A program made the translations under genes and the position numbers. Below the pieces are notes generated by a model that saw only the letters and a program-made list of their open reading frames with translations, ran no database searches and had not been told where the DNA came from. Positions 11,070-23,202 of a stretch of 64,000 bases of DNA are shown here, piece after piece. Numbering within the stretch: the stretch's first letter is position 1; each line of letters begins with the position of its first letter. Origin of the DNA: Gracilariopsis chorda (taxonomy: Eukaryota; Rhodophyta; Florideophyceae; Gracilariales; Gracilariaceae); NCBI GenBank assembly GCA_003194525.1, contig NBIV01000075.1, forward strand, positions 124,001 through 188,000, written 5' to 3'.

Positions 11070-11106
11070 GCTCTGCACGCAGGCGTTTCACGCCCGCGTG
11101 CAGAGC
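11070..11106. repeat. Nested GC-rich hairpin
   Basis: Arms GCTCTGCACGC (11070-11080) and GCGTGCAGAGC (11096-11106) are perfectly complementary, and the loop itself contains GGCGT/ACGCC. A related pair (GCGTGC-TTT-GCACGC, then GGCGT-TTC-ACGCC) lies at 11153-11182. The stem sequences resemble the Helitron terminal hairpin. Confidence 0.6.
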
Positions 11107-11483
11107 ACCCTACCGCCGCTGCATGCAATTCTTAGATGCTGATATGGCAATGGCGTGCTTTGCACGCTGGCGTTTCACGCCCCACGTGCAGACTGCCCCA
11201 CCCACTTGGAACGCAGTCTGCAGAGGTTGCTATGTCACGATACGCTTCGGTCGTGTAGATGAGATCTGTATATTTTAACATTTGGAAGGAAAGTGCCACC
11301 ATCTTGGAAAGCATAGTCATTTGTAGCCATTTCGTGCCTAGCATTATTGAACAGATTGGCAGTGCGGCCTGTAATATACCTTGTAATGCCATCAGAGCAT
11401 CAGATAGTCTCCGCAAGTGCGTGTGAGACGGTATTGTGGCTTCTATTGCATCGAAATTTGAGCATAAATCTGTAGAGTGATAC

Positions 11484-11606
11484 CTAGCATCGTCGCTCCT
11501 CGAATCATCGTGCCTCGTATCATGGCGCCTAGCATCATCGCGCCTAGCATTGTCGCGCTTAGGATCGTCCCGCCCAGCATCTTGGCGTGTAGCATCGTCG
11601 AACATT
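11484..11606. repeat. 15-bp minisatellite, first block
   Basis: About eight imperfect copies of a 15-bp unit close to AGCATCGTCGCGCCT. Because the unit is a multiple of three, the minus strand reads as an RDDAR-type five-residue repeat. A second block of the same family lies at 11886-11974. Confidence 0.65.
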
Positions 11607-11885
11607 CTTGTGCAGAACCTCATTTAGGTTAACATGGCGGGCTGCTGAGGTATTATGGCTTCTATGGCATCAAACTTTGACGATGAAGCTGTAGAGCATT
11701 GCTTGGTAAACGGAAGTAGAATCGTCGCGCATTCTACTATGGTGCATAAAGTCTTCATGTAGAACATGGTCAAGCATAGCTTTGTTGCGCGGATCATCGT
11801 AGAAGGCCGCACTGCGTGTGGCAATTATGAAGTAAAGTATGCTACCGTGCGAAACTAAAACCTTCGCGTATACTGCAGCAGTTTA

Positions 11886-11974
11886 GAGCATCGTCGTGCT
11901 TAGCATCCTCGCTCCTCGAATCATGGCGCCTAGCGTTGTCTCTTTTACCATTATCGCGCCTAGCATCGTCGTAC
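11886..11974. repeat. 15-bp minisatellite, second block
   Basis: About six degenerate copies of the same AGCATCGTCG-type unit as 11484-11606, separated from it by about 280 bp of unrelated sequence. Confidence 0.55.
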
Positions 11975-12153
11975 AGAGGATGTTTATGCGGAGCCTTCTT
12001 AAAGAGATCACTGCGTACTGTTCTATGGTGTAGAGGAGTATAGTCATGCCGGCAAGAAAATGCGTGTATACTTATGTCGAGAAAATGTCATATTTGAAGG
12101 GTAAGTAAAGGAAAGGAAAGGGAAGCGCTCAGCGCCCGAATGACATTGAACCT

Positions 12154-12520
12154 TTTAGTGTAGTGCAAATTCGTTGGTCTACATAACCATGGTGTATGGC
12201 ATGGCACGCTTTAGTGTAGTGCTGCTTTATTGGTGTGCATAACCATGGTGAATGACATGGCATGCTGTAGTGTAGTGGCATTTTATTGGTGTGCATAACA
12301 ATGGTAATTAAAATGGCACGCTTTATTGTAGTGCCATTTAATCATGTTGAATGACATGACACGCTTTATTGTAGTGCCATTACATTGGTGTGCATAACCA
12401 TGGTGAATGACAGGGCACGCTTTACTGTAGTGCCATTTCATTGGTGTGCATAACCATGGTGAATGACATGGCACGCTTTAGTGTAGTGCTATTTTACTGG
12501 CGTGCATAAGGATGGTGTAG
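12154..12520. repeat. 56-57-bp tandem minisatellite
   Basis: About seven units containing ATTGGTGTGCATAACCATGG and GGCACGCTTTAGTGTAGTGC. Unit starts fall near 12154, 12211, 12266, 12322, 12364, 12421 and 12478; the unit at 12322 is shortened to about 42 bp. It runs directly into repeat copy B at 12521. Confidence 0.75.
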
Positions 12521-12891
12521 TATAGCGTGCAATGTTATTGGTGCACATGACCATTGAAAAATATTAATTAAAACCGTCATGTGCACCGCAGTGCAAGGGC
12601 TCGTGTACTGTAGTGTAACGGGTGGGCTACTATGGTCAAACATGTAGGCTACTGTGGCGTGCAAAAGGCGCCAGGTGGAAACCTGTCGCATTATGCGGTG
12701 CAAGATGGCGTGCAAAAGGCGCGAGGTGGAAACGTGTCGCATTATGCGGTGCAAGACGCCTCTTGGAGCGCATAAAATGACACGTTTCCACTTGGCAGCC
12801 TCCTTGCCGATTTTTCAGCCAATGAGTGGGCGCTAGCTGACAGACACACAGACAGACGGACAAACATTGTCTTTAGTATAAGTGGGGGGAT
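12521..12891 (+). repeat. Dispersed repeat with RTE/SINE-like tail, copy B
   Basis: Second copy of the repeat at 10482-10800. It is longer because a 51-bp segment (GTGCAAAAGGCG...) is tandemly duplicated at about 12659 and 12710. It ends in a CAGA-rich stretch followed by TTTAGTATAAGTGGGGGGA. Confidence 0.6.
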
Positions 12892-13735
12892 AATATTTCG
12901 TGCGACCTTGCGAAAGCTATGGCCATTCACGAACAGCAGCATATTTTCTGATTTTCAGACAAACTTAGGTATGAAAGAGTTGAGATGTTAGATAACTGAA
13001 GGTAATAGAGCTTTTGTCATGGACTCGTTTGCGCTGCAAGATATTTGAGAGTCAGCTGAAAGCAACTTGTTGAGTGCCATCCATTGGTACTTGGGTCGGA
13101 GGTTTTTGGCACAGTCGTTTGGATTTTGAGTAGTATAAGATTTCCATTACTTCTTTTCCTAAGGAAAATTAGAGCATTTTGACCACATGCTGATATCCTA
13201 ACTTCTCCGGTGTAATGCTTGCTTTTGTCCTTGAGTTACTAGAGCAATAAGTACGCGTTTACCCCCTAAAAGACATAGTTCATGAGTGATTCAGTACGAG
13301 CGTGGCCACAGTTCAACTGAAGTAGAAGTGGACCCTTGGAAATTTTGAGAGGAAATCGATATTATTATATTTGGTGTTTTTGGAACCCTTATGGGTGATT
13401 TGTACGATACATGGAATGTTTTGACGTGTGGTAAGCGTATGGAAATTATTTGTGTAACAAACCATTTCAAATACTCAAAATGGCACTCTGTAAGCAATCT
13501 AAGATGGACATATTGCCGTAATCAGCTCAGTTAGAGCTCGATAATGACACCAAAATGAAAATAATTAAACTAATAGTTGCTGCGCAATTGAGAGGTGAAG
13601 CAAATTGTGCAGCCTAGACTGCGTTTTCCAAAACGGCCGCCATGAGGAAGAAAACCGTCATTCTTTATTTTCGGTACCTCTTCTTGCGCTGTTTACCATT
13701 TAAGTTCCCCCTAGAAACGCTATCACAGGGTGCTA
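12892..13735. other. Spacer upstream of DUF7869-like gene
   Basis: AT-rich, no gene or repeat recognised. It may hold the left end of the transposon carrying the next gene, but no terminal repeat could be matched with sequence right of 24427. Confidence 0.4.
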
Positions 13736-15560
13736 ATGGACGACGTTTGTATTGACTTTGAAGAAATTGTTGCGGAGGACCTCCAACGTCTGACTTCTTC
13801 CGAAGCAAACGGCCCCTATTCACACTCTGAGCTCCAACATCATGAAAACGAAACAGCAGAGTCCCCCCATCCTCCAATATATGAGTCACTAGGCACTGAA
13901 TCTGAGACTCACGTCGTCTCTAAGAGAACCCAAAACGCTCGTGGTCATTTCGAAAACATGAGGAACCAGTGTCTTTGCGAAGCAAAGCGTGTGCCACAAA
14001 CATTCTTTCCTCTTGCCCGGAGTTTTGCAAACCTCTCACAGGATAGTAGGAGCAACTCAGTGCGTGCAATGCCGCTTAACCTATCCTCGCTGCCAGGTGC
14101 TTCGAACGAGCGTATGGAGTGAGACTTTGACATAGCACAAAATCGAAAGCAAAAGCGCCGCCGTGTTAGCTCGTCACGTGGAAACGCAAATAAAAGATAT
14201 GTTCTTCGAGGTAATCTAGTTTGCAGGTTTGGATTGGCTGCTGTAGTTCAGCTGCACCCTAGAACGATACAGCATTTTGCAGCAGAGGTTTCAGCAAACC
14301 CGAAGTTTTCAATGAGTTGTAACGAGCACGGAAAAGGACGAAAGGGACAGATAAATATACAGACCACAGTCGCGTTGGCGTTTCTTCACCGGTATGGAGG
14401 CGTTCGTGCATTTGCATGTCCGACAGGTCGTGGTTCTGCAGCGGAATCTCCAGTGCAATGTCTACCGAGTGAACCTAGGAAAGAACATGTCTATAATACG
14501 TACAAAGGGAGATGGGAAGAAATTCTTTCTGCTGCTATAGTGCGTTCGCGGTTCAGAAGACCCGATAGTGCGCTTTGCAAAACAGAGTTCTTGCATGTGT
14601 GGGCAAAGTACTATCCCACGTTAAGGATTCTCAAATCTGGGAGTGATTTCTGTGATCAGTGTACTACATTGCAAAAATCAGCATCAACTACTAGTAACGA
14701 GCATCTCAAAGACACACTTCTTGCAGCGAGGAGAAAGCATCCTATGGAAGCTTTCACATAGTTTAAACTGTACAGAGCAATAGTTACTGCCACCCAAGAG
14801 GCGCCTTCCGCAAACCCTATTCACCTCGTATTTGATTTCGCTGAGAAAGTGTTACTGCCTCATCTGCTGCGGCAACCAGGGCAGCTTCAGTTCGTAACTG
14901 GATTGAAGTTTGACTTGTTTGGAGTGTACAGTAGTGGAAGGAAAGTATGTTATGTGTATGGGCGTCCCGAAGGCCATTGGCCTAATAACAAGACGGCTAA
15001 TGAGGTAGCATCAATGGTACATCACGCTGTCAAGCAGCATCGTGATTCAGGGTTTCGTACGGCAGAAAATCAGACCCTAAATCTACACGCAGACAATTGC
15101 GGCGGTCAGAACAAGAACCGCTTCATACTGTGGTACTTGCTTTGGAGGGTATGTATGGATTAAGAAAGTGAAATTACAATGCGGTTTCTAGTTGCTGGTC
15201 ACACGAAGAACGGTTGTGATGCCGCATTTGGATTAGTGAAGCATCGTTTTAAGCAATTTAATGTCTTTTCACCACGAAATATGTTGAAGGTTATTGACGA
15301 GAGCTCTGTTTCGAACAGCGTCGTTTGTGTTACTAATGTCCAATGGATTGATTGGAAGAAAATTTTGACGCGCTACTACACTGCTTCAAACCATTTCAAG
15401 CTCTCAGAGTTTCATGTGTTCAAATTTTCGAGTACGTATAAGGAAGGCGTCACGGTGAAGGCTTTATCTACTGATGTTACCTGGACAAAGTATAAGCTGA
15501 TGAAGAATATAGTGACTGTTCAATCTATTTTCAATGAAATCGTACGTTTGCTTCGTGATC
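13736..15560 (+). pseudogene. DUF7869-type DDE-like protein, N-terminal part, interrupted by Gypsy-1
   Basis: One frame from ATG 13736 runs to 15560 with three in-frame stops (TGA 14120-14122, TAG 14759-14761, TAA 15161-15163) and no frameshift. An acidic N-terminal region is followed by a basic KQKRRR stretch, a Cys motif (DFCDQC) and the core LHADNCGGQNKNR ... GHTKNGCDAAFG. This core characterises a family of eukaryotic proteins annotated as DUF7869 and resembling DDE transposases (recalled from family knowledge, not searched). The reading frame is cut after RLLRD by the left LTR of Gypsy-1 and continues in the same frame at 24259. It is probably the transposase-like gene of another mobile element. 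Confidence 0.7.
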
Positions 15561-16628
15561 TGTGAGTGTCATTTTGCACGAGGAAACGACACCGGACGAC
15601 GACAGTCCTTAATATGCCCCCTTCTTAGCAAAAAGAGGACAATAAATGGGTTCGTAGCTCGAGAGTACCAGCAAAAGCGTGCAATGTCAATGTAGTGAAT
15701 AGGCACAAACTGTGACAAAGAACGAAGATGCAAGGTAGAAAGGAAACCCGGTAGTCACTGCAAAACACAACTAGCGTCAAAGCCCGGGACAATGTAGCAA
15801 AGAGACTACACCAACAGATAATCTACGCAATCAAAACCTTAGATCTAGGGTAGTGCTGATGATCAGTCCAGTATAGCACAACGGTAAACACGTATGACCA
15901 ACACCTTAGGTCTAGTACGTGGCCGAAGTGTACCGTGCTACACAAGACGGACCCAAACAAAGGCAGTGTAGTACAATCACGTAGGAAGATGCGGGAGACC
16001 AAGCCGCAACACGTAAAGGGTTGAGTGGTGAAGAGTGTGGTTGATGGCAGGGAGGAGCAGAATGCTCTAAGAGAACGTGGGGGTTGCCAAAGAGAGGAGA
16101 AGTGGTCTGGCCCGAGTTGGCTTGAAGGATGCCGAGCTCGGGCTTTTATAGGAAATTAGGTTAGGCACATAATCTCTAGTTATGCATATTAGGTCTAGGT
16201 GATGACTCATAACAACCCGTCAGGGGGCACATCCTTGCCATGACGGACCAGCTTGGCAAAAGGTATTATACCTCGTAGGGTATTTCTTTTTGTGCCTTTG
16301 AGTGGACGACACCGCGAGCGACGCGACGTTTGCAGGTGCGCAAGGAGAATGGAGACGGAGCCAATGAGCAGCACGGGCTCGAAGCTGGGAGGTCGGCGAC
16401 ATTGGCGGTGGCGGGTGCGGTTACTGCGACGCACTAAAGGCGCCGGGCTATGCGACGGCGTGGGCGACAGATGGTGGTGTGCGTGGTTGCGTGGTGGCGC
16501 GGATGGCGTACGGACAAGTGGGCGGCATGCATATTTATGCGTCAGCATGCCCTTGTCGTGATGGCAGAGCATGTAAATTTCGGAGGCATGCTCTGCCATC
16601 ATGGCAAGGGCATCCGTCCACGTTCACA
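15561..16628 (-). repeat. 3' LTR of Gypsy-1
   Basis: In element orientation it starts TGTGAACG and ends CTCACA. It contains TATAAAAG on the minus strand (16143-16150) and a 27-bp-arm inverted repeat at 16547-16613 near its start (U3). Confidence 0.9.
16547..16613. repeat. Inverted repeat in Gypsy-1 U3
   Basis: Arms of 27 bp (ATGCCCTTG ... GAGCATG and its complement) with two mismatches around a 13-nt loop. It is repeated in the other LTR at 24177-24243. Confidence 0.7.
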
Positions 16629-16645
16629 CTCCCCCACTCAGCGGT
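16629..16645 (-). other. Polypurine tract of Gypsy-1
   Basis: On the minus strand GAGTGGGGGAG immediately precedes the 3' LTR, the normal place for plus-strand priming. Confidence 0.7.
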
Positions 16646-17085
16646 CGCTTCGCCTGGGTGACCGGAGCGTTACAGTTACTCAAATTTTCGTCAGTAATAG
16701 CCAGATAGCTTTCCGGAATACGGCAAAGTCGATATAAACCTTATCATAGTGTGCAGACAGAAATACATTCCCAAATAAAGTTCTTCTTCATAGCGTATGG
16801 TTTGAAACACCGTTCATCAATGTCGGTACTGGGGCTCAGAAGATATTACCTGATAGCGGAAGGAAAATGGAATCATCATACGATTCCTATCAGGTTCATA
16901 TTGTAGTACAAAGTCTTCTTCCCGTCCAATCTGCCGTATGAAAGCAGCTGTTTCTTGTTCATAAGTGGCTTCAGGAGGAATGTGTCCATATCGACCGACT
17001 GTGAAGTGGTACAGGTAGATAAGGAATACAGGGTCAACGGAACGTCATAAGCGGGGGTGGATTCTTCCAAAGAGTCTGCGTAATG
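16646..17085. other. Gypsy-1 3' untranslated region
   Basis: About 440 bp between the end of pol and the polypurine tract. No ORF or chromodomain is recognisable here. Confidence 0.5.
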
Positions 17086-20000
17086 TCATAAGAACACTCT
17101 CCACCAACAGAGGTCCACTAAGCTTGTAAAGCGACAGACAGAGATGCATGGCTGTCCAGATGATTTTCTCCTGTGCGGGCGGAGATTCTTGTAGGTCTGC
17201 AAGCCACAAAATATACGACGCCCAGCCACGACGAGATCTTGAAAGCTGTCATCAATGTCGAAAATGTTGTAGTCTACCATAAGAGGCAAGACTGTGATAG
17301 TTTTGTTTTGTTCGACATGGCTAGATTCACCTTGACGTTCATCCTCCGTTACATTCATGACTGAGTTGGGGCGTAGATATTCTGGCCGGCAGTAGTAAAG
17401 CTTCAAACGTCTAGCATGAATTGGTTTCCTGCTGTATCGTTGATTCGGTGAGGCCAGTATATAACGCGGATGATTCGCGCGGACAATTCTGCATGGTGCA
17501 TAGTATCTGGACTTGAATGGAGGCCATTGAACATTGAGGTTCAGAGCTTTTTCTCGAGTATCTAACACATCACCGCTTACCTTAAACTTTTGCGCATATC
17601 TGGGACTACTAGGATGGCTTGGTTGCTTAATTATGCGCCATGCTCGGTGAGTGGAACACACCAAATTCTCATGTAGGCGATTATCGAGGGTTGCGTTTGT
17701 AATGAGATATCCGCGGTCCGAAGGATGTATCCGTGAACGAACTCCATACAACAATTCAAAGGGCGAATAGTTTCAGCTGAGTTTACGCCGGCAATATCCG
17801 AAGAGTACTTTGCCAAATTCACGGTCCCATTCTGAGTTTGCGTCGGAAATCATCTTTTTTATACTGTGTTTGATGGTCCCAACCATTCTTTCAGCACGTC
17901 CATTTGACATGGGAGCATAGGCCAAGACGGACGTCCAGGCGATCCCTCTCTGCTTCATAAATTCTTGAACTGAATTAGCCATGAAGGCTGTAGCGTTGTC
18001 TGAAATAATCGTGTTAGGGTACCCGAAAGGCTGTATGATTTCCTTCTCTACGAACTGGAGCACGACTGTTTCCGTAGATGTTTCACTAGCTATTGCAAGT
18101 GGCCAACCAGTGAGATGTTCAACTCCGATTAGAAGGAACCGTTTCCCCGAGCTCGTGGTTGGTAGTGGGCCGGCAAAGTCCACCGAAAAGGAGTGAAATA
18201 ATTGGGTTAAGGGCAGCCTCTGCGCCGTCTGATACTTCACAAGAGGTGCCGCATGCTGACAGCTAGTGCAGCTGTGCACATAGTTGGTTATATCTGATAG
18301 CATCGTGTTCAACCAGAAGCGATCTTTCATGAATGATTTTGTCGATGCTATATCCCAATGCCCAATGTCGTCATGAAATGTTCGAATAAGTCCGGGTCGA
18401 TCAGCTATTACAGGAACTAGTACCAAGCCTGTCCCTGTGCATCTATAGAGTTTGCCGTCCCATGCTACGAACTTCTTCGAATTCCTTTTTATGGCTGCTC
18501 GGATCTTTGTGTCAGGTTCCTCAATTGTCATGCCACTGATGTATCGACCAATTTTCGCATAATATGGTTCTAGTACGGAGAAATACGTGTCCTCAGGGTT
18601 AGCGATAGACAACGCAGGATCGTTTTCGTTCGAACTACTACCACATGTTTGGTGAGCGTATCGCGAGAGAAAGTCAGCAGCTAGGTTCTTTGAACCAGGT
18701 CGGTAGATGATTTCAAATTCACATTCGGCGAGGCGATCTAACCATCTGGCGAGTCGCCCATGTATATCCTTCTTTTGAAACGCGTAATTTAACGCTTGGT
18801 GATCTGAGACTAGTTGGAAGGGCCTGGATCCTAAGAGATAGATACGAAACTTCATCAACGCAAACATGATCGCTAGTACCTCCTTTTCGCAAACTGAATA
18901 ATGGCGTTCAGAATCATTCATGGTGCGAGATGCAAACTGAATCGGGTAAAACTTTCCATCTTCCTTTTTCTGGGCAAGGATCGCTGCGACAGCCACTGAC
19001 GACGCCTCCGTCTCGACACGAAAGGGCAAGTCAAAGTTCGGAAATGCCAGTACTGGTGCTGAGGTAAGCTTGAGTTTTAGCGCTTCAAATGCTCGTTTCA
19101 TATCGCATGAAAACTTAAGCTTCTTATTATCCGATGTGGCGGCGTGCAAGACAGATGCTGTATCAGCAAATCCCTTGATGAAGCGTCTATAGTATCCTGC
19201 AAGTCCTAGGAAGCTTCTGAGCTCCGTCACCGTAGTCGGTAAGGGGCTTCGCATATCACTTGGATCTTCCTCATATACACACTTATCCCATTGGAATCCA
19301 CTACATGCCCTAGTAGTTCTATTCGAGGCTGAGCAAAGTGGCACTTCGATATTTTCAGCTTGAGGCCATGTTCTGCAATGACTCTCAATACGTAGATGAC
19401 ATGTTCTACATGTTCATCGAGTGTGTCCGAGAAGATAACAACATCATCAATGTATACGCGAGCAAACGTAACCTTTCCCAATATGGAATCCATCATTCTC
19501 TGAAACTTTGAGGGTGCATTAATTAATCCAAACGGCATTACCTCAAATTTGATAGCTCCCCTGACGGCAGATGAAAATAGTCATCTCCTTACATCTGGGC
19601 GACATCCGTATTTGCCAGTAGCCTGAAAACAAGTCCAAAGTGGTAGAGAACTTGCATCCACGAAGGTCATCGAACACTTGATCCATGTGAGGTAATGGCC
19701 AACGGTCTGCTTTCATCACAGAGTTCAACGCTCGGTAATCGACACAGAAGCGAGGCTTTCCGTCTTTTTTGAGGGCGATGACAATTGGAAATGACCATTG
19801 CGAACAGTTTGGATTGATGATACCGGCTACTAACATCTTGTCGATTTCCTCTTGTACAACCCTGTCGTATTTTGGTGGCAATCTGCGTACACGAGAATGA
19901 ATAAGTGTATCAGTTTCTAACGTGAACTCATGCATCACTGGTACGTTCACTGGGCGAAGGTCATCCAAAGACCGAGCGACTAGCTCTGTGTTTTCAATTG

Positions 20001-22083
20001 TATCTAGCAACTCTGAGCGTCTTGGTTCGGGAATATGGCGTAACTTGTCATTGAGCATTCCCAATCGATCTGGATCTTGCGGGGCTGCTTCTGTAAGATT
20101 ATGAACTCCACCAGGGGCTTTTGATATATCGTTGTTGGATGAGACGAGCAAAACCTGGTTTCTGGTATTATCCATTGTATCGTTTTCTCGTAGTCGTGGC
20201 ACACTCTGTAGATCTTTAGAGCGACGCATGCTTGCTGCTGTCTCGTTCATGGGGTGATTAATGGGCTCGTTTTCTAAGCTGTTTGGAACCATTTGATCCT
20301 CAGTTGGCCCGGACGTATCAGATCGCTGGGCTGCTTCACCTTGACCGTTCTCGCTGTTGTCGATAGAGTTACTTGCTTGAGGATCTTCGTAGTCCTCAGG
20401 TATGACAATTTCTATATGTCCATCAGGATATCGGAGAATGAGATGTCCTCGCCTATCTTGGGATACATGGATACTATCACCAACTTCCCGTCTTTCCTGT
20501 GGTTCTCGTTGATCATGCTCGTTATTGTGCAAATTCTGTGAGGGATGAACCTCATACTCAACTATCCCTCCCAAGTATGTCATCACAGGATTCCATTGTT
20601 CATCAATGCCAAATTCGCCTTCAGATGCGCAGGCATCGCTCTCCCGCATATCCTGTTCGCTATCCCGCGCCTCAGGGCGATCTCGAACTTCTTAAGATCC
20701 CTCTCCCTGATTGCCTAAGGGGTCCAGAACGAGGGCAATATCTGTTGTATTTTCCACTTCTATCCGAAATCTATGATTGATCGGGAAGTCTCGAACTTGT
20801 AGAGGTATGGGATCTCCTGGACCCACCTCTGGCTCCCTGCGTTCGACAAGTATCTCAAATGTGTCTGAAGTGCGGGTGGTGTCAGGAATTGGAAGTACAA
20901 TTGCATGATCCATAATTGGGATTCGTAATACTGGATCCGGCGGGACAGAGTGGGCAGACTCTGTCAGTGAATCCTCGCTACTGTTGTTCTCGGCATCTTC
21001 ATCTCTTTCTTTCTTGACACTGTTGATGCGTTCGGTGGACGGTTGTGGTTGCATACCATCTGTAAAACGATCGCGGAAGACAGTGTCATCACCTCTTCTT
21101 TCACTTCTTAAGTACCTTGGAACATCTTGTTGCTCTTTGGCTCGATCCTCTTCTGGTGCTTGATCTGGAGAAGGTGGTGGTGTACCACCATTTGTCATTT
21201 GAAGTGCCTCGTGTTCACTTCGTTCCTCATTGGTGGTCATAACCACAATTAACACTTCTTTGGCGGTTAATTTCTGCAATGAGGTTAAAGATTGCTCGGC
21301 ATTCTCCTTTTCGGTCTCCAACATGACAACATCTAATTCTTCTTGTTCTGAATCTGATTCTGTATCGGAAAGAAAGACTTCTGAATCTTACGTAAAGTCT
21401 TCACTGTATGTTCCAGAGTCTATGGGAGTGTCGCCCATTCTTCCACGCTCATGGTCTAAACAAGGAGTGACAGATTTTCCTTGGTGGTTGAGTGATACTT
21501 CTTGTGTCCCCAGGTCAATACATGCCCCTAGGCGTTCTAAGGTCGGACAACCTATGATATCACTAAAAGGACACTTTTCAACCACGAGGAATTCTAACGG
21601 AACGCGTACTGCCCCAAACTTCACCGGAACGTCATGAAGTACTCAGTGCACAATGGTGGTAGTGCCGTCAGCCACTGTAATCTTCCTATTTGTTGGGAGT
21701 GGTTCCAGCGATAAGTCTTGCGTGAGGTTTGCAGACAGCAAATTTGGTATTGCTCCTGAGCCCAGTAAGGCTTGTACTTCAGTTCCATACACCTTTACCG
21801 GGACCACCTTTAGCCTTCGGGTCTCATTTGTGGCTTCTGCCTAATTGACGCGTCGAGTGGACGTTCTTCCTGATAATATGCGACGTAGATCCTTCTTAGC
21901 GTCGTAGGTATCAGCACGAACAAGCTGGCCGAAAGTGATTCCAGAGGAGGCATTTGAAAGTTCCTCAAGAACATTATATTTCCCTGCATGTTCATCTAGC
22001 TTCGATTTGCTGGAAGACTTCTTAGGTGGCACATTTTGTTTCTTAGTGGGCTTCTTGAGGCTCACTGCGTGCTTTTGCAAGCC
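17086..22083 (-). pseudogene. pol: Gypsy-1 pol: protease, RT, RNase H, integrase (degenerate)
   Basis: Domains in order on the minus strand: protease near 21740 (LLGSGAIPNLLS), an acidic linker, RT 19230-20000 (FCVDYRALNS, YIDDVVIFSD), RNase H 18650-19050 (VETEASS, VSDHQALNYAF), and integrase 17780-18400 (HHCC zinc finger ending SCTSCQ; DFAGPLP, ISDNATAF, GRAERMVG). Stops interrupt the frame at 21841, 21643, 21388, 20692 and 17773. One extra G near 19556-19559 shifts the frame just before MPFGLINAP, and a 1-bp loss near 19240 restores it. The protease catalytic Asp is Gly (LLGSG instead of LLDSG) and the first RNase H Asp is Glu. RT and integrase catalytic residues remain. A C-terminal extension (17086-17754) follows integrase. 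Confidence 0.9.
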
Positions 22084-22095
22084 ATGAGGTTCCTT

Positions 22096-23202
22096 CTATA
22101 CTATCACTGATGGGTTGAGAAGAGAGGGTAGCCGCATGGGTCCTTCTTTTCGAGGCTGTTTTGGTACGGGCGCACCGTCAGCTGTTCTCTTCGTCGTGGT
22201 CACGTAATCCTCATTACTTTCGTTCTCGACGAAAACGGAGACATTAGTTGTTTGTTGGCTGTTCTGCACGTTGTCTCCCTTGTCATTCTTCTTGAGTCGA
22301 GTCTCACTTTCGGACTCTACTCGGACGTCCTCGAATGCAACCCTGCGCTCAACATCGACATCCTTTTTCCAACACGAGGCCCTTGCGTGGCCGACCTCGC
22401 CACAATGCCCGCATCAGGTACTGAGATGAGGGTTCAAGTTGCAACGAGTTGAGTAATGTCCTGGTTGCTGAAAATACGCGCAGAGTCGATCCTCTTCATT
22501 CCTTCTATCCACAGCTTGATTCTTCTTGGCTAACAAAATGAACTGTGCCAGCTGGTTTGTGAGTTCATCTACTTTGCCCTCGAGAGGAGCATGAGAGCTT
22601 GGCCTATCCTTCTGTAGAATTTTCTTTGGGGGCGCAAGAACATGTAGGGCACCATGGGAGCTGAGCACGTTTTTCCCAACCACAAATCTTCTTACAAGAT
22701 TTTTCAATGCTTGATAGTCGGCTGCTCCCCGAAAGATAACAAATTGCGCCAGATCTGAGAATTCCATCACAGCATTCCAAAGCAACCCAAACTTGGCCTG
22801 GGAGTTGAATCCTGCCTTCTCGAAACATGTATCTATTCGTTTCAATGATCCCAACAAGTCACTATAGTCTAACCTGAAGGAGACAGCCTGGCGAATGTAC
22901 ACCTAGGGTTCTTCAGTCCCACCAAACCGTTCCAAGAAGGATGCCTTTACCGTATCGTAACTAAATGCATCAGCAATTAAATCCCCATCTGAAGCAAAGT
23001 TATCATAATAGAATTCGAATGCCTCACCTTCGAGGTAGCCGAGGAACTCCAATGCCCGTTCCTCATTCGACTTTCCTCTGGTAGCGACATTCTCGTAAAA
23101 GAAAAGATATTTGCGGACGTCCGAAGAACTTCCATCGAAAGAGACGACACGCGTAGTTTCCGAGGAGTTTGTTCCTCCTCGAGAGTACCATGTGAGTGTC
23201 AT
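22096..23202 (-). pseudogene. gag: Gypsy-1 gag (degenerate)
   Basis: The only in-frame Met start (23200-23202) lies inside the 5' LTR, so the frame reads through the LTR end and the primer-binding site. The capsid-like region contains KYLFFYENVATRGKSNEERA and FLERFGG. Two zinc knuckles follow near the C-terminus. The first is damaged (C-A-Y-F-Q-Q-P-G-H..C, second Cys changed to Phe, codon TTT); the second is intact (CGHCGEVGHARASC, near 22385-22415). In-frame stops: TAG 22903-22905, TGA 22414-22416, TAG 22096-22098. No frameshift is present. Confidence 0.85.
23178..23190 (-). other. Primer-binding site of Gypsy-1
   Basis: Immediately inside the 5' LTR the minus strand begins TGGTACTCTCGAG, starting TGG as expected for pairing with a tRNA CCA end. 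The first five bases match an initiator-Met tRNA site, but the rest does not, so the primer is uncertain. The same 13-mer occurs in direct orientation within each LTR (23288-23300 and 15658-15670). Confidence 0.55.
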
